A stretch of DNA of 40,680 nt from Candidatus Krumholzibacteriia bacterium (GTDB lineage: Bacteria > Krumholzibacteriota > Krumholzibacteriia > LZORAL124-64-63): NCBI GenBank assembly GCA_016744705.1, contig JADGDU010000032.1:1-40680 (forward strand). The letters are read 5' to 3'. How positions within the stretch are numbered: the first letter of the stretch is position 1; each line of letters starts with the position of its first letter. The notes below the pieces were generated by a model. That model saw nothing but the letters and a program-made list of their open reading frames with translations, was not told the DNA's origin and did no database searches. Positions 31,863-40,619 of the stretch are shown in pieces. The translations under genes were made by a program, and so were the position numbers.

Positions 31863-32030
31863 TTTCGTTTCCCTTTTTATCTCCGGTTGTGAAGAATCAA
31901 CCACTGCCCTCACGCTCACTGGGCAAAAGGCGGATAACCTAATTTCAGATTAGATTATTGTGCGATGGAATATAACTGGAAAACTCCAGCCTTCGGCCTC
32001 ATCCGGCCAATACCTCTCAGGAGCTAATAA

Positions 32031-33089
32031 ATGAATAAAACAAAAGCCTATTCTGCCGCTAGCGCAAAATCCCCCCTGGCCTCCGATACGATTAACCGTC
32101 GTGAAATTTTGGAAAAAGACGTGCAGATTGAAATTCTGTTCTGTGGGGTCTGCCATTCCGATCTGCATACAGCGCGTAATGAGTGGTCCGACATCATGGC
32201 CACAACATATCCGGTGGTGCCTGGCCACGAAATTGTAGGAAAGGTTACCGCAGTTGGATCGGCGGTCACCAAATACGGGCAGGGCGATCTTGTGGGTGTG
32301 GGCTGTCTGGTCGACTCTGACCAAACCTGCCCCAGCTGCGAAGCAAACATGGAGCAGTTTTGCCCCGAAGGCGTTTTCACCTACAACAGCCCAGACAAAC
32401 ACCTCGGTGGGGTCACTCTTGGCGGGTACTCTGAGAGCATCGTTGTTGATGAGAATTTCGTCTTGAAGGTACCCGAAAATCTCGACCTTGCGGGAGTGGC
32501 ACCATTGCTGTGCGCCGGAATCACCACCTATTCGCCCCTGCGGCATTGGGGTGTTACGAAAGGCAAGAAAGTGGGCATTGTTGGCCTGGGCGGCCTGGGT
32601 CACATGGGGGTCAAGTTCGCCAATGCATTTGGAGCCCACGTCGTTGTTTTCACGACCTCAGACTCAAAAGTTGAAGACGCCCTTCGCTTGGGAGCTCATG
32701 AAGTTGTGAACTCACGCAACGCCGAGGAGATGGCCAAACACATGGGCAGTTTCGACTTCATTCTGGACACGGTTTCAGCCGATCACGATGTCAATGCCTA
32801 TATCCAGCTGCTTGGCCTTGACGGAAACCTGACTCTGGTTGGTGCACCGGAAAAACCTCTTCCGGTATCATCCTTCGCCTTGCTGTTCGGTCGCAAAAGT
32901 TTGTCTGGATCCTTGATCGGAGGCATTGCTGAAACCCAGGAAATGCTTGATTTCTGTGGAGAACATGGGATTACCTCCGATGTTGAGGTTATCCCCATCC
33001 AGCAGATCAACGAAGCGTACGAGCGTATGCTTAAATCTGATGTGAAGTACCGCTTTTCCATTGATATGGCGTCGTTGAAGAACGAATAG
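32031..33089 (+). CDS. Zinc-dependent NAD(P) alcohol dehydrogenase (YahK/cinnamyl type)
   Basis: 352 residues, very close to E. coli YahK along its whole length. Catalytic zinc ligands lie in GVCHSD (C41) and PGHEIVG (H66) and in LLCAGITTYSPLRHW; the nucleotide loop is VGLGGLGHMG. The family reduces aldehydes with NADPH. An oddity: the structural zinc loop reads DSD-QTC-PSC ... FC, so the first of the four usual cysteines is Asp97. AGGAG lies before the ATG. An FNR-type box and repeat copy D lie upstream; a family 1 terminator follows. Confidence 0.9.
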   Translation: MNKTKAYSAASAKSPLASDTINRREILEKDVQIEILFCGVCHSDLHTARNEWSDIMATTYPVVPGHEIVGKVTAVGSAVTKYGQGDLVGVGCLVDSDQTCPSCEANMEQFCPEGVFTYNSPDKHLGGVTLGGYSESIVVDENFVLKVPENLDLAGVAPLLCAGITTYSPLRHWGVTKGKKVGIVGLGGLGHMGVKFANAFGAHVVVFTTSDSKVEDALRLGAHEVVNSRNAEEMAKHMGSFDFILDTVSADHDVNAYIQLLGLDGNLTLVGAPEKPLPVSSFALLFGRKSLSGSLIGGIAETQEMLDFCGEHGITSDVEVIPIQQINEAYERMLKSDVKYRFSIDMASLKNE

Positions 33090-33116
33090 CCATTTATCTG
33101 AATCTGATCGATTTTG

Positions 33117-33146
33117 CCCCGCTACTCGTAGGAGTGGCGGGGTTTT
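33117..33146 (+). terminator. Terminator, family 1 copy (after alcohol dehydrogenase)
   Basis: CCCCGCTACTC (33117-33127), loop GTAG, GAGTGGCGGGG (33132-33142), then TTTT. It shares its arms with the terminators at 4798 and 5966. Confidence 0.8.
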
Positions 33147-33156
33147 GTATGCCATT

Positions 33157-33185
33157 TTGAAATATTTGGTTGAGAATTGTATGAT
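33157..33185 (+). promoter_or_regulatory. Sigma-70-type promoter of the CotH gene
   Basis: TTGAAA (33157-33162), a 17-nt spacer and TATGAT (33180-33185), each one base from consensus, right after the terminator. It implies a leader of about 220 nt before the CotH start. That leader (33190-33414) has no gene or recognisable RNA element. Confidence 0.6.
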
Positions 33186-33414
33186 ATATAATGATGTGAA
33201 CACTGGCAAAATCCGACGATTTACCGTGTACAATCAGCTCCTTTCTCACGCAACGCTTCAGTCCAGGGTTTCTTTCGCAGAAAGATAAAATAAAACGAAA
33301 GACTATTGCATCTGGTTCGTTTGGTAAAAATAATCGGTGTACGGACCAACACCTCCGATATGCAAAACACAGCCTTCTTTGGAAAATGACGACCACTCAA
33401 CCAGGAGAATCAAC

Positions 33415-35883
33415 ATGACCGTCGCCAAAATGACCCTGATCTTGTTTCTGATCGCCCTGCTGCCGGCAGTGGCGTCGGCAGCCCTGACTCCACCCGTCCA
33501 TCCCCTGTTCGACGGCGATGCGGTGCACGAAGTGCGCCTGACCTTTGAACAGTCCAACTGGTGGAGCCAGCTGCTCTCCAATTATCAGTCAGGCGGCGAC
33601 GATATTCCCTACCTCGAGGCCTCCTGCGAGATGGGCCCTTACAGCCTGTCCTCTATCGGCGTGCGCTTCAAGGGTAACAGCAGCTACTCCTACCCCGGAG
33701 AGAAGAAAAGTTTCAAGCTGGACTTAAACGAGTTTGTCAGCGGTCAGGAAATCGATGGTTTGGACAAGTTGAACCTCAATAACTGCTTTCTTGACCCCAG
33801 TATGGTGCGGGAAAAGGCAGTCTACGAACTTTGCGAGTCCATGGGCATGGCCGCCGGGCGTACCAATTACGCCGCGGTGTATATCAACGACGAATACTGG
33901 GGGCTTTATCTCCTTGTCGAACAGCAGGACCAGGAATTCATCGAGAGCCGTTGGGGCAGCGGCGAAGACGGTAATCTTTGGAAAGGCGAGCCCTACGGCA
34001 CCTTTGAATATCAAGGCTCATCCGAGGCCAGCTACTACGATGATTACGAGTTGAAAACAAACGAGGAAGAAAACGATTGGTCCGACCTAGTCGATTTCAT
34101 CGACCAGCTCAACAATACTTCCTTGGCCGCTTTGCCTGACAGCCTGCACAACCGCCTGGATGTGAACTCGGCCATGGCCATGATGGCCATCGACAATTTC
34201 ACCGTGAACCTGGACAGTTACGTGGGCCGTTGCGCCAACTTTTACTTTTATCACCGCGAACTGGACGATCGTTTTGTCTTCACCAAGTGGGACCAGAACG
34301 AATCCTTCGGTATTTTCAACCAGTACAATTATTCCACCTACCAGTTACAGCAGTTGAGCGTGCTGTGGACTAATCCTCAGTACAACGAAGATCGCCCCCT
34401 GGCTGAGCGCTTGTTCGATGTCGATGCTTACCGCGATGTGTATTACGGTCATATGCAGAAGCTGATGTCTGGCGCGGCCGAACCCACAACCCTGGTCAAT
34501 CGCATGGAAGAACTGCGCGATATGATCCGCCCCTATGTGGAGACCGACCCAAATAACATGTTCTCCACCAGCCAGTTCAACATCTGCATGACCAGCAATG
34601 TCCAGGCAAACACCGGCGGCCCCGGTGGGCGAACCATTCCCGCCCTGCAGACTTTCATCAACAACCGTAACAGCTACCTGCAAGGGCAGATCGGCACCTG
34701 GACTCCCATCACCGGCTTGGTCATCAATGAAGTGATGGCTCGCAATTCGTCGGTCGTCGCCGATGAAGCCGGTGAATACGACGATTGGATCGAAATTGCC
34801 AACGCCGGAAGCAGCGCCATCAATCTCGCGGGCTTGGGCTTGACTGATCACTTTGAAGGTGTGCCTGATTTCATCTTTCCTGATGTCACTTTGGCTCCGG
34901 GTGAGTACCTGGTGGTCTGGGCCGACGAACAACCTCATCAAGGCGACCTGCATGCCCCCTTCAAGCTTGATGGCGACGGTGAACAAGTTTTCTTAACTGA
35001 CGGTGCGGTGATCATCGACCAGATGACCTACCCCGATCTGGGCACCAATTTGAGCTGGGGCCGTTGGGCAGACGGCGTGGGCGAGGCCCAGTTGCTTTCC
35101 ATGGCCACACCTGGCGCTGAGAATCTGAATTCCATTTTGCCTGAAACCGTGGTCTTGAAAATTAACGAGTTCATGGCCCAGAACACCGCCGGCATCCAGG
35201 ATGAAAACGACCAATTCGAAGACTGGGTTGAAATCTACAATCCCGGTCCTGATAGCGTCGAGTTGGGTGGATTGTTCCTTACGGACGACCTGACCCAGAC
35301 CACCCAATGGGCTCTTCCAGACTATAGCCTTCCAGCGGGAGAGTTCCTACTGGTGTGGTGCGACAACGACGCCGAAGACGGCGAGATGCACGCCACCTTC
35401 AAGCTCAGCGCCGGTGGCGAAGAAATCGGCTTGTACAGTCGCCTGGCTGCGGGCAACGAATTGATCGATAGCGTCAGCTTCGGTGCCCAGACGGCCAACG
35501 TCTCCTTGGGGCGAGAATCTGATGGTGGTGATGTGTGGGTGGCGTTCAACGAACCCACCCCTGGGGCCACGAACTCAGGCCTCAGTGATGTGCCATTCCT
35601 GGAATCGGCACTGCAACTGAATCCCAACGTTCCGAACCCCTTCAATCCGCAGACGACCTTGAGTTTCGTTCTGCCCTCTGATGGTGCTGTACAGTTGGAT
35701 ATTTTCGACGCGCGCGGTGCCCGGGTAGTACAACTGTTGCACGAAGACTGTGCCGCCGGTAGCCACGAAGTGGTGTTCACCGGGAAGGACTCCAGGGGCA
35801 TGGCTCTGCCTTCGGGTGTGTATTTTTCACGCCTGAGTTTCAACAGCCAGTACCTCACCAGCAGGATGACACTGGTGCGTTGA
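33415..35883 (+). CDS. Secreted CotH kinase-like protein with two lamin-tail domains and FlgD-type end
   Basis: 822 residues. Signal peptide (~1-23), CotH domain (~35-365; RFKGNSSYSYPGEKKSFKLD, VREKAVYELCESMGMAAGRTN, YWGLYLLVEQ, KWDQNESFG), lamin-tail domain 1 (~433-560; LVINEVMARNSSVVADEAGE, DDWIEIANAG), lamin-tail domain 2 (~580-705; LKINEFMAQNTAGIQ, DWVEIYNPGPDSVELGG), and the FlgD-like domain (~734-822; NVPNPFNPQTTLSF, SGVYFSRL) ending SRMTLVR. CotH proteins are atypical protein kinases in Bacillus; in bacteria with this architecture they are surface proteins of unknown substrate. ATG 33415 has AGGAG 8 nt upstream. Confidence 0.87.
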   Translation: MTVAKMTLILFLIALLPAVASAALTPPVHPLFDGDAVHEVRLTFEQSNWWSQLLSNYQSGGDDIPYLEASCEMGPYSLSSIGVRFKGNSSYSYPGEKKSFKLDLNEFVSGQEIDGLDKLNLNNCFLDPSMVREKAVYELCESMGMAAGRTNYAAVYINDEYWGLYLLVEQQDQEFIESRWGSGEDGNLWKGEPYGTFEYQGSSEASYYDDYELKTNEEENDWSDLVDFIDQLNNTSLAALPDSLHNRLDVNSAMAMMAIDNFTVNLDSYVGRCANFYFYHRELDDRFVFTKWDQNESFGIFNQYNYSTYQLQQLSVLWTNPQYNEDRPLAERLFDVDAYRDVYYGHMQKLMSGAAEPTTLVNRMEELRDMIRPYVETDPNNMFSTSQFNICMTSNVQANTGGPGGRTIPALQTFINNRNSYLQGQIGTWTPITGLVINEVMARNSSVVADEAGEYDDWIEIANAGSSAINLAGLGLTDHFEGVPDFIFPDVTLAPGEYLVVWADEQPHQGDLHAPFKLDGDGEQVFLTDGAVIIDQMTYPDLGTNLSWGRWADGVGEAQLLSMATPGAENLNSILPETVVLKINEFMAQNTAGIQDENDQFEDWVEIYNPGPDSVELGGLFLTDDLTQTTQWALPDYSLPAGEFLLVWCDNDAEDGEMHATFKLSAGGEEIGLYSRLAAGNELIDSVSFGAQTANVSLGRESDGGDVWVAFNEPTPGATNSGLSDVPFLESALQLNPNVPNPFNPQTTLSFVLPSDGAVQLDIFDARGARVVQLLHEDCAAGSHEVVFTGKDSRGMALPSGVYFSRLSFNSQYLTSRMTLVR

Positions 35884-35915
35884 TCGGTTGTCAGATGTTT
35901 GGGTGTTAATTATTA

Positions 35916-35950
35916 AGACGCGAGCCGGAACTGCCGGCTCGCGTCTTTTT
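35916..35950. terminator. Terminator between CotH and moaA (convergent)
   Basis: AGACGCGAGCCGG (35916-35928) pairs perfectly with CCGGCTCGCGTCT (35934-35946), followed by TTTTT. The reverse side has only TCTTAATAATT, so it mainly serves the CotH gene. Confidence 0.85.
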
Positions 35951-35964
35951 GGTGGGACAGGATC

Positions 35965-37014
35965 TCACCCTCCGATATCAACCATGCTCTTCAGCCCGAA
36001 CAACTTGCTATCCTTTTCAGCAGCAAAGCCATCAACGAGACGCTTTTCCACAGCATCGCGAATCACCGCCATGAGGTCTGTATCAGTGGCCCCACCGCGC
36101 ATGAGCAGGCGCAGGTTGGCCTGGGGCCGGCCGTAAAGGCAGGTACGAAACTCACCACTTGCGTTCAATCGCAGGCGACGGCAGCTGGAACAGAATGTAC
36201 GGCTGTGCCCTTCAATAATTCCAATGTTACCGCGGTGCCCTTTGACGGCATAGAGTTTGTCTACGGCACCGTCCGGATTCGTTAAGGCTTTCAATTCATA
36301 ATGTGGGCGGATGAATCCCAATATATCGTCACCGTTGACGGTAGCGGCCAGTGGTTTGCCTGTGCCGTCAAAAGGCATTGGCTCAATGAAGCGAATGGAG
36401 ACATCACGATCCTTGGTCAAGGCAACAAAATCAGGAATTTCATTCACGTTTTCGCCTGGTAAGACAACCACGTTAATCTTCAGGCCCATGCCTTTTGCGA
36501 GCACCAGATCCATGGCTTTCAATACGGTGTCGTGTCCGCCTCGGCGGGTGATGTCTCGCCATTTTTCGGGTTTTAATGTATCGAGACTCAGGTTGATCCG
36601 CCGAAGCCCTGCGGCCTGCAGGTCGTGGAGATTGGCTTCGAGTAATAAACCGTTTGTGGTCATCAGAATTTCCGGTGATGAGGGCAGGCCCTGCAGCCCG
36701 GCTATCAGTGAGACGACACCTTTGCGCAACAGTGGTTCGCCTCCGGTAATGCGAATTTTTCGCACGCCGAGTTGGGCAAAGATGGCGCCCAGGCGCTGCA
36801 TCTCTTCCAGGGTCAGAACATTCTCACGGGCAGCCAGTTTGATGCCATCGGCAGGCATGCAATAACGGCACCGCAGGTTGCAGCGATCGGTCACCGAAAG
36901 GCGCAAGTAATCGAGGTGGCGACCCTGAGGGTCACGCAAGGGTGGGATTTGGGTAGATTCCACTTCAGGGCTGACCTCATGGGTCAAGCCTGTTTTGGGG
37001 TTAAGACGAAACAT
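35965..37014 (-). CDS. moaA: GTP 3',8-cyclase MoaA (molybdopterin step 1)
   Basis: 349 residues. The radical-SAM cluster C45/C49/C52 lies in TDRCNLRCRYCMP, with ITGGEPLLRKG for SAM and RINLSLDTL. The C-terminal second cluster has FCSSCRRLRLNASGEFRTCL, and the chain ends in the required GG. It converts GTP to 3',8-cyclo-dihydro-GTP with MoaC, which is not in the window. ATG 37014 follows GGAAGG (37020-37025 on this strand); the frame open upstream overlaps the structured leader and is unlikely to be coding. It is divergent from moaD and the MoaE-MoeB fusion. Confidence 0.93.
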   Translation of the reverse strand: MFRLNPKTGLTHEVSPEVESTQIPPLRDPQGRHLDYLRLSVTDRCNLRCRYCMPADGIKLAARENVLTLEEMQRLGAIFAQLGVRKIRITGGEPLLRKGVVSLIAGLQGLPSSPEILMTTNGLLLEANLHDLQAAGLRRINLSLDTLKPEKWRDITRRGGHDTVLKAMDLVLAKGMGLKINVVVLPGENVNEIPDFVALTKDRDVSIRFIEPMPFDGTGKPLAATVNGDDILGFIRPHYELKALTNPDGAVDKLYAVKGHRGNIGIIEGHSRTFCSSCRRLRLNASGEFRTCLYGRPQANLRLLMRGGATDTDLMAVIRDAVEKRLVDGFAAEKDSKLFGLKSMVDIGG

Positions 37015-37019
37015 GTTTT

Positions 37020-37104
37020 CCTTCCAAATACGGGAGCAAATCGCACCGTTTCCCGTGCAACCGTGTCGGCCCTTCGCCATGCCTTCTCAGAGGTTTAGGC
37101 AGCC
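37020..37104 (-). ncRNA. Structured leader of moaA, candidate Moco-type riboswitch
   Basis: On the leftward strand the ~90 nt before moaA carry CCTCTGAGAAGG, then GCAC-GGGAAACG-GTGC, and ACGGGA pairing with TCCCGT just before the ribosome site (GATTTGCTCCCGTA, then GGAAGG). Pieces such as 'GATTTGCTCCCGT...GGAAGG' recall the Moco RNA motif found before moaA genes. The assignment rests on memory of that motif, so treat it as a candidate. Confidence 0.4.
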
Positions 37105-37192
37105 GGGCTGGGAAAACCCTCACTTGTGGTTTGGAACAAATTAGAGTCAGTACAAGGTAGGTGGAAAGAAGGCATACAGCCATTGTAAAAGC

Positions 37193-37240
37193 TGTGCAGT
37201 ACTTGCCTCTTTCCATCGCCAAGGGCTGCTTTTTAGACTA
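37193..37240 (+). repeat. Dispersed intergenic repeat, copy E
   Basis: GTACTTGCCT (37199-37208), then CTTTCC and AAGGGCTGCT, all shared with copy A but with short deletions between. It overlaps the candidate moaD promoter. Confidence 0.5.
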
Positions 37241-37244
37241 TAAT
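37216..37244 (+). promoter_or_regulatory. Candidate promoter of moaD
   Basis: TCGCCA (37216-37221, 4 of 6 to -35), a 17-nt spacer and a perfect TATAAT (37239-37244), 51 nt before the moaD ATG. Confidence 0.55.
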
Positions 37245-37294
37245 TATCAGACCTGCGTGACTTGATTTGAATAACGTCCCCCTTAAGGATTAAC

Positions 37295-37537
37295 ATGCCC
37301 TTGATCAAAATCCGCTACTTTGCTGCTTTGCGTGAGCAAACAGGTAAATCTGGCGAAGAGTTGGAAACATCCGCTAAAACTGCCGCCGACCTTTATGTCG
37401 AATTATGCCGTCGATACGAGATCACTCTGGCTGCCCACAATGTGAAAGTGGCAATCAACGAAGAGTACCAACCCATGGACAGCGCCTTGAATTCAGGCGA
37501 TGAAATAGTATTTATTCCTCCGGTTTCCGGTGGGTGA
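37295..37537 (+). CDS. moaD: Molybdopterin synthase sulfur carrier subunit MoaD
   Basis: 80 residues with a ubiquitin-like fold (KIRYFAALREQTGKSGEELE; INEEYQPMDSALNSGDEIVFIPPVSGG) ending in the obligatory GG, which is adenylated by MoeB and converted to a thiocarboxylate. AAGGA precedes the ATG. It lies 12 nt before the MoaE-MoeB-rhodanese fusion, so carrier, activating enzyme and sulfur-transfer domain are co-produced. Confidence 0.93.
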   Translation: MPLIKIRYFAALREQTGKSGEELETSAKTAADLYVELCRRYEITLAAHNVKVAINEEYQPMDSALNSGDEIVFIPPVSGG

Positions 37538-37549
37538 GCGGGAGTATCC

Positions 37550-39058
37550 ATGTTTGAAATTACGGACAAGGCCATCGATGTTGAGACCCTGCGACATGAC
37601 TTGGCGGATCCGGCAGCAGGGGGCATGGTCATTTTCGAAGGTGTGGTTCGCGACCACAACGACGGCCGCGCAGTGTCTGCCCTTGAATACGAAATTTTTG
37701 TATCCATGGCCGAAAAAGAAGCAGCCCGAATCATGGCCGAAGCCAAAGAGCAGTTCGATGTGACTCATCTGCGTGGAGCCCACCGATTTGGATTGATGGG
37801 TATTGGTGAAATGGCCATTTGGGTTGGGGCCAGCGCCAGGCACCGGGAAGCAGCCTTCAAGGCCTGTCGTTATCTCATTGACGAAATCAAGTACCGGCTG
37901 CCCGTCTGGAAAAAGGAACACTATGTAGAGGGCGCCTCTGATTGGGTGGATTGTGAGGGATGTGCTCACCACCATCAGCCGGAATTCACCGAAAAGGAAT
38001 ATTACAGTCGTCAAACACGGATGTCCGATTTTGGTGAAAGCGGGCAGGATAGTTTGCGCTCAGCCCGTGTCCTTGTGGTTGGGGCGGGTGGCTTGGGATG
38101 TCCTGCTCTCAGTACACTTGCAGGGGCGGGTGTGGGCCAGATAACTATTTGCGATGGTGACATTCTCGACGTATCCAATCTGCACCGACAGACTTTGTAC
38201 GGACATCAGGAAGTGGGGCAGTTCAAAGCCCAACTGGCCACGCAGAAACTGCATGAACTGAATCCGCTGGTTTCGATTACTGCTGTATCCGAAAATTTCA
38301 ATCTACTGAATGCCACCGACCTGTTGGCTGGGCACGATGTGGTGCTTGATTGCACCGATAATTTCAGCACGAAGTTTCTATTGCACGACGCCTGCTATCT
38401 GGCCCAAAAGGTCCTGGTGCAAGCAAGTCTTTACCAGTATGAAGGTCAAATTCAGGTCTTTGATTTTGGATCAGATTCAGCTAGCGGTTGCATGCGCTGC
38501 ACGTGGCCAGAGATTCCGGCAGCCGACTGTGTGGGATCCTGTGCGGAAGTGGGTGTGCTGGGGGCGGTCTCCACTGTCTTGGGTGGTATGCAGGCCATGG
38601 AGACCATCAAGCATTTGACGGGACGTCCCAGCCCGGCCACTTCGGCCACAGTACTGGTTGATTTGCTCTCCCTGGAAACTACGGCTGTCAAACGACCACG
38701 GGATCCATCTTGCCCACTCTGTGGTGACCAACCTGGAATTGTGGATATTCATGATCAGGAGTATGAACCGCGCCAATTCTGGGAGGTTGGGATGAATGAA
38801 TTTATCCAGAATCATCCTCAGGGTCATATTGTGGATGTCCGCAGTGAGGATGAGCGGGGAACGCCCGTGGGCGACATGGCCTCATGGGACAATCTACCAG
38901 GCGCTGGCCACCGGGAACTCCTGGATTTAGCTGGGGAAAATGAGGTCCTGCTGGTCTGTGAGGTTGGAGTGAGGACCCGACGGCTGGTGGAAGAATTGAG
39001 AGCGGCCGGCGGTCAACGGTTTTGGTCGTTGTGGGGTGGGACTGCAGGTCTGAAGTAA
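37550..39058 (+). CDS. MoaE-MoeB-rhodanese triple fusion
   Basis: 502 residues. MoaE domain (~1-145): the catalytic K114 region DEIKYR and PVW-K121-K122-E. MoeB/ThiF domain (~150-395): ATP loop GAGGLG (178-183), LHRQ (212-214), DCTDN (267-271), and zinc cysteine pairs C314/C317 and C388/C391. Rhodanese domain (~405-502): the active loop C470-E-V-G-V-R. One chain would thus catalyse MoaD adenylation, sulfur transfer and molybdopterin synthesis. MoeB-rhodanese fusions are known; adding MoaE in front is, as far as I can tell, less common. It follows moaD by 12 nt. Confidence 0.92.
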   Translation: MFEITDKAIDVETLRHDLADPAAGGMVIFEGVVRDHNDGRAVSALEYEIFVSMAEKEAARIMAEAKEQFDVTHLRGAHRFGLMGIGEMAIWVGASARHREAAFKACRYLIDEIKYRLPVWKKEHYVEGASDWVDCEGCAHHHQPEFTEKEYYSRQTRMSDFGESGQDSLRSARVLVVGAGGLGCPALSTLAGAGVGQITICDGDILDVSNLHRQTLYGHQEVGQFKAQLATQKLHELNPLVSITAVSENFNLLNATDLLAGHDVVLDCTDNFSTKFLLHDACYLAQKVLVQASLYQYEGQIQVFDFGSDSASGCMRCTWPEIPAADCVGSCAEVGVLGAVSTVLGGMQAMETIKHLTGRPSPATSATVLVDLLSLETTAVKRPRDPSCPLCGDQPGIVDIHDQEYEPRQFWEVGMNEFIQNHPQGHIVDVRSEDERGTPVGDMASWDNLPGAGHRELLDLAGENEVLLVCEVGVRTRRLVEELRAAGGQRFWSLWGGTAGLK

Positions 39059-39090
39059 TCAAAATAGCACCCCCCGGGGGGGGGCTATTT
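39056..39090. terminator. GC-palindrome terminator, family 2 copy
   Basis: AAATAGC and GCTATTT flank a C6/G9 palindrome centre (39062-39090). The first 26 bases match 24001-24026 with two differences. It lies between the convergent MoaE-MoeB fusion and the cadherin-like gene. Confidence 0.7.
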
Positions 39091-39134
39091 ACATGGTTTT
39101 TTCGCCGAATCGAGACTTTAAGAAGGATTCCATA

Positions 39135-40619
39135 TCACTTCACAAGGGCCAATCTCTGGCTGGCGTGATTGGTCCCGCTGGCCAGAGTGGCGAAATAGGT
39201 GCCGCTGGCCATGGACATTCCTCGGTCGTTGGTGCCATCCCAATGGACAGTGTGATTTCCGGTTGGGAGTTCTTCGTCAACCAGAGTTTTGACCAGGAAA
39301 CCGCGGACATCAAATACGCGCAACGTGGTTTGAGCTGTGGTATCAATCCTGAAATCTATCTTTGTCCTTGGATTAAACGGGTTGGGCATCGGTGGGCTCA
39401 TTCCAAATTGCCCCGGGTTGGCAAGGGGGTCCACCAAAGCTGTCAGGTTGTTTTCCTGGCCCACAAAAACAGTCACCGTGGCTGTGGTGTTGGCCCCATT
39501 GGAGTCGGCCATACGGTAAGTAAAGGTATCAAGGCCCGAATACCACACATCGGGAGTATAGTTAAAACGGCCATTCGGGTAGACAGAAAGACTTCCGTGA
39601 TCAGCGCCGTTTGTTATCAGATTGACATTGATACTATCGCCGTCCGGATCGAAATCATTCCGCAAAACCCCCTGTGCTCCGAGCACCGAAAGTGTGCCGT
39701 TCATGGGAACATAATAGTGATCCATTTCGGCGTAGGGTGAGCGGTTTGGGTCAAAGACGGTGATCGAGCACATAGCCGTGGTAGATACACCATTAGCGCT
39801 GATTCGGTAGGTGAAACTATCGCTTCCTGTAAAACCCGAATCGGGGTAATAGTTGAATCGGCCATTGGTAAACACCGAGACAGAGCCGTGTTCAACGCCG
39901 CTTAAAACGAGAGAGACAGCAACGCTGTCAGCATCGGGGTCAAAGTCATTGAGAAGCAATCCGGTCGTTGACGGAACGATCAGGTCCCCGTTCATGGGTA
40001 CCTGATAATACTCGTTCTGCGCCACCGGTGGGCGATCCACGGAAACGACTTGGATGTGGACACGGTTTATTTCCTGGTTGGTTCCGTCACTGATACGCAT
40101 GTCAAAATAGTCGTACCCCACGTAGCCCGAATCGGAAGTGTAATTGAAATTACCCCCTTGAAATACGGAAAGTGTTCCGTGATCAACGCTGTTGATAATC
40201 AGGGTGACGGTCAACCCATCCCCCTCGGGGTCGAAGTCGTTGGAAAGGACCCCGGCATCAACGGAAATCTGAAGTGCTTCATTTGTCACGGCAACGTAAA
40301 AGTCATCCATGGCAATGGGAGGACTTCCCGAAAGAATGACGTTTTCGGGAATCGGTTCAGCATTCTCGTCAACTGGAACCAAGTCCCTTGAAAACTCGAC
40401 CTGTTGCGTAGAGGGCTTGGCAGGAGCTATTGGTGCAAGGGCCATTCCGACGGGCACAGGAGCACCTTCGGTATCGATGACAACTGGAGGGGTTCTTTGG
40501 GGCAAGGCTTTTGTGATGGGCTCGCCTTCTCTGACAGGAACCGGTTCCTGGGCCAAAGCCATGGTCAACGTGCTGATGCACATGATGGTTAGAATTCCCA
40601 GAGTGCGTATATGTTTCAT
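39135..40619 (-). CDS. Secreted tandem cadherin-like (Big_9/tandem-95) protein with FlgD-type end
   Basis: 494 residues with a signal peptide (~1-23). Three ~95-residue repeats (~100-193, ~194-290, ~294-387) share a recurring unit: a calcium-binding-like NDFDPDGDS, then HGSLSV, FNY-x-PDS and FxYR. These resemble cadherin-like tandem repeats of bacterial adhesins. A FlgD-like domain (~408-494; PMPNPFNPRTKIDF, ASGTYFATL) ends QRLALVK. Probably a surface-exposed adhesin-type or structural protein; no ligand can be read. The start ATG at 40619 has a purine-rich AAAGAAAAG before it. The last ~60 bases of the window upstream show nothing further. Confidence 0.83.
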   Translation of the reverse strand: MKHIRTLGILTIMCISTLTMALAQEPVPVREGEPITKALPQRTPPVVIDTEGAPVPVGMALAPIAPAKPSTQQVEFSRDLVPVDENAEPIPENVILSGSPPIAMDDFYVAVTNEALQISVDAGVLSNDFDPEGDGLTVTLIINSVDHGTLSVFQGGNFNYTSDSGYVGYDYFDMRISDGTNQEINRVHIQVVSVDRPPVAQNEYYQVPMNGDLIVPSTTGLLLNDFDPDADSVAVSLVLSGVEHGSVSVFTNGRFNYYPDSGFTGSDSFTYRISANGVSTTAMCSITVFDPNRSPYAEMDHYYVPMNGTLSVLGAQGVLRNDFDPDGDSINVNLITNGADHGSLSVYPNGRFNYTPDVWYSGLDTFTYRMADSNGANTTATVTVFVGQENNLTALVDPLANPGQFGMSPPMPNPFNPRTKIDFRIDTTAQTTLRVFDVRGFLVKTLVDEELPTGNHTVHWDGTNDRGMSMASGTYFATLASGTNHASQRLALVK

